DNA of 7,607 bases from the NCBI GenBank assembly GCA_052143835.1, contig JBKQRV010000116.1, positions 1 through 7,607 of the forward strand, read 5' to 3'. Both the position numbers and the translations under genes were made by a program. The notes under the pieces were generated by a model. It saw only the letters and a list, made by a program, of their open reading frames with translations, was not told where the DNA came from and made no database searches. Position 1 is the stretch's first letter. Every line of letters begins with the position of its first letter. Of the stretch, positions 6,303-7,607 are shown piece after piece. This DNA is from DASPPM01 sp052143835 (lineage in GTDB: Bacteria > Pseudomonadota > Alphaproteobacteria > JACZXZ01).

Positions 6303-6953
6303 CTATGAAGCTAGCTTCGACGCCGCGGGGATTCCGCCAAGATCGGCGATCTCCTCGATGAAATTGGCGCATTGGACCCCGGCGATCCCGCTCGTCGGAA
6401 CGATGCCGGTAAAGCTCATTTCCTGAAAGGCGACCAGGCGATTGAGCCTCGCGCGCATCAGCGGCAGATTCGCCTTGGCGATCTCGGCCTCGACATGGGT
6501 GGAAATATTGGTGTTGGGCTGGTAGCCGGTCAGGACCACACGAGCGGCGACCGCGCGCTTCATCATCAACGAGGCGCTTTTGATCAGATTCATCGTTTTG
6601 ATCGCCTCCACGATGTCGGCGCTGGAAGCCTGGCAGGGCACGAGCACGAGATCGGCGCAGCCAATCGCGAAGATGGTCGCCTGAGTCGCCGCGCCGGCGG
6701 TGTCGATCACGACGACATCATGGGCTTCGTGGAGAGACTCGACGAGCGGAACGATGCGCGTCTCGTCGAGTTCATGTTCGATGGCGATCGGATGCTTGGA
6801 GGCGGCGCGCACCCAATCCGTGAGCGTGTGGTTGAAATCGGCGTCGACCGCGGCGACGGGCAGACCGTCGAGCGCGAGTCGGCCGAGGATCAGCCTGGCG
6901 ATCGTGGTTTTCCCCGCCCCGCCCTTCGACGTGGCTATGGTGATGATGCTCAT
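6303..6953 (-). CDS. parA: ParA/MinD-family partition ATPase
   Basis: This 216-residue protein is a short ParA of the type Ib kind, lacking the N-terminal DNA-binding domain of long type Ia ParA. The deviant Walker A motif KGGAGKTT is at 10-17 with both signature lysines (K10, K15). Walker A' is DADFN (37-41) and Walker B is VVVIDTAG with D84. Such ATPases bind ATP, dimerise, coat the nucleoid non-specifically and carry plasmids apart when stimulated by the centromere-bound partner. The ATG at 6951-6953 has GAGG nine bases upstream. The partner gene follows after 11 bases. One TATGAAC heptamer (6957-6963) overlaps the gap between ribosome binding site and start, and more lie upstream, as expected for an autorepressed operon. 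VirC1 is a related family and the main alternative; the neighbouring iterons favour plasmid partition. Confidence 0.93.
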   Translation of the reverse strand: MSIITIATSKGGAGKTTIARLILGRLALDGLPVAAVDADFNHTLTDWVRAASKHPIAIEHELDETRIVPLVESLHEAHDVVVIDTAGAATQATIFAIGCADLVLVPCQASSADIVEAIKTMNLIKSASLMMKRAVAARVVLTGYQPNTNISTHVEAEIAKANLPLMRARLNRLVAFQEMSFTGIVPTSGIAGVQCANFIEEIADLGGIPAASKLAS

Positions 6954-6956
6954 CGC

Positions 6957-7191
6957 TATGAACCTCGTTTCATGTGTTCCTATGTTTCAATATAGCTATA
7001 AATACAAAAAAGCTATGAACGTATGAACATATTTGCCGCCGTCGGCGATGGCTTTTCCGGTCAGGGTCTGGCCAGCTCTAGTCACAACCAAATGTTATTA
7101 CGTCAAAATACGACAATGCATATAAACATATGAACACAGCTAAATTGCTACATAGTTAGATGGTTAAATATGTTACAGATTTGATATGAAC
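6957..7191. promoter_or_regulatory. TATGAAC heptamers: candidate partition centromere (parS) and parA operator
   Basis: Exact TATGAAC occurs at 6957-6963, 7014-7020, 7022-7028, 7129-7135 and 7185-7191, all in plus orientation. Two are in tandem 8 bp apart (7014 and 7022), and TATAAAC (7121-7127) makes a near-identical 8-bp pair with 7129. The block is A/T-rich inside GC-rich DNA and directly precedes parA. Ribbon-helix-helix partition proteins (for example omega and ParG) bind tandem short repeats in this position, so this is a plausible binding site. A possible parA -10 box, TATATT on the minus strand (6989-6994), falls among the repeats. Confidence 0.5.
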
Positions 7192-7198
7192 ATATGTC

Positions 7199-7422
7199 GT
7201 CTTGACGCGAACAGGCGCGCCCCAGGCCTCGCCGACCCGCGGCGTCCGGAGCCTGTCCACGCCCCCAAACAGCGTTGGCGTCCGCCCAGAGGTCGTGACG
7301 GTTCGCATCTCCCGTGAGCGGCGCCAATCCGATGTGAGCGCGGGCGGCCGGTAGGTTGCGCCGCGCCGCGGCGTGATATACGAGCTAACGAGCCCGCTTC
7401 CCAACGGCGAAGAGTTAGCGTC
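7199..7422. other. GC-rich spacer with no recognisable gene
   Basis: Open frames on both strands here are arginine-rich or interrupted and resemble no family I know. The only structure noted is a 6-bp inverted pair, GCTAAC (7384-7389) and GTTAGC (7414-7419), just before the plus-strand frame that begins at 7423; it may be an operator or chance. Confidence 0.35.
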
Positions 7423-7607
7423 ATGCAGGCTAAATCGAAGCGCGTGATGAAGAAGGTTCGCGGTGCGCGAATTTTGGACCAAGCAAATGAACCAATCGCG
7501 CGGAATCTAACGGATGCCGTTTATTTCACGGGAATTCCTCGAGGTTTTTTTACCCTGCGCGATACTTGCCTTTTATCTCTGTCAGGCGATTGGATCCCGG
7601 CTCGGCC
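7423..7607 (+). CDS. Unidentified partial reading frame running off the right edge
   Basis: From the ATG at 7423 the frame is open for 61 codons to the window end. GAAGAG lies about 8 bases upstream of the start. The N-terminus is basic (MQAKSKRVMKKVRGARI); the rest shows no motif I recognise. Roughly half of third codon positions are G or C, much lower than in the neighbouring genes, so this is either recently acquired DNA or not a gene. It is transcribed away from parA, a position where a replication gene could lie, but the visible residues do not support naming it so. A second ATG in frame at 7447 is an alternative start. Confidence 0.35.
   Translation, partial: MQAKSKRVMKKVRGARILDQANEPIARNLTDAVYFTGIPRGFFTLRDTCLLSLSGDWIPAR

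Noticed and set aside
6292..6372. N-terminal extension of the ribbon-helix-helix gene to 6372
   Set aside because: It would overlap the end of parA by 70 bases; the ATG at 6291 has a strong ribosome binding site and normal spacing.
6303..6953. VirC1 instead of plasmid ParA, with VirC2 as the partner
   Set aside because: The pairing is similar, but the adjacent iterons and upstream tandem repeats fit plasmid partition, and no other vir or border-like sequence was seen.
6372..6995. 207-codon plus-strand frame
   Set aside because: It is antisense to parA, whose Walker motifs are intact on the minus strand.
7156..7482. 108-codon minus-strand frame upstream of parA
   Set aside because: It is Arg- and Thr-rich, runs into the A/T-rich heptamer region and overlaps the plus-strand frame at 7423; nothing in it is recognisable.

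Overview
The window looks like part of an alphaproteobacterial replicon, most likely Hyphomicrobiales; a methylotroph relative such as Methylocystis or Methylosinus is possible but only a guess. The clues are high GC with strong G/C third-codon bias in the core genes, an LptD of the long alphaproteobacterial type, and a small XRE regulator whose sequence I recognise as a Hyphomicrobiales family. All confidently called genes lie on the minus strand.

Reading from right to left, in the direction of transcription: positions 6954-7200 are an AT-rich block with several TATGAAC heptamers, proposed as the partition centromere and operator. Next come a ParA/MinD-like ATPase (6303-6953) and a ribbon-helix-helix protein (5965-6291), 11 bases apart, which form a plasmid-type (type Ib-like) partition cassette. 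Downstream is an origin-like region (about 5518-5900). It holds eight 15-bp iterons, five of them in a row with an exact 21-bp period, inverted TTTTGTCG boxes around the iteron clusters, and an A-rich segment with its own 21-bp repeat that could be the unwinding element. No replication initiator is recognisable in the window. An unidentified plus-strand reading frame (7423-7607) runs off the right edge.

Left of the origin, after about 680 bases with no convincing gene, lies lptD (2170-4833), the outer-membrane LPS translocon. It stands alone, without the lptFG, surA, pdxA or rsmA neighbours usual in this group. It is followed by a 216-base gap with a likely promoter and palindromic operator, then by a two-gene unit: an XRE-family regulator (1657-1953) and, 25 bases later, a large protein that runs off the left edge (1-1631). 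That protein has a conserved-looking N-terminal module, one hydrophobic segment followed by a signal-cleavage-like site, and a Ser/Thr-rich, lower-GC remainder.

The simplest reading is that the right half maintains a plasmid or chromid (segregation plus iteron replication), and the left half is cargo concerned with the cell envelope or surface: an orphan LptD and a regulated, probably exported or membrane-anchored protein. Whether the replicon is a plasmid, a chromid or an integrated element cannot be decided from this window.
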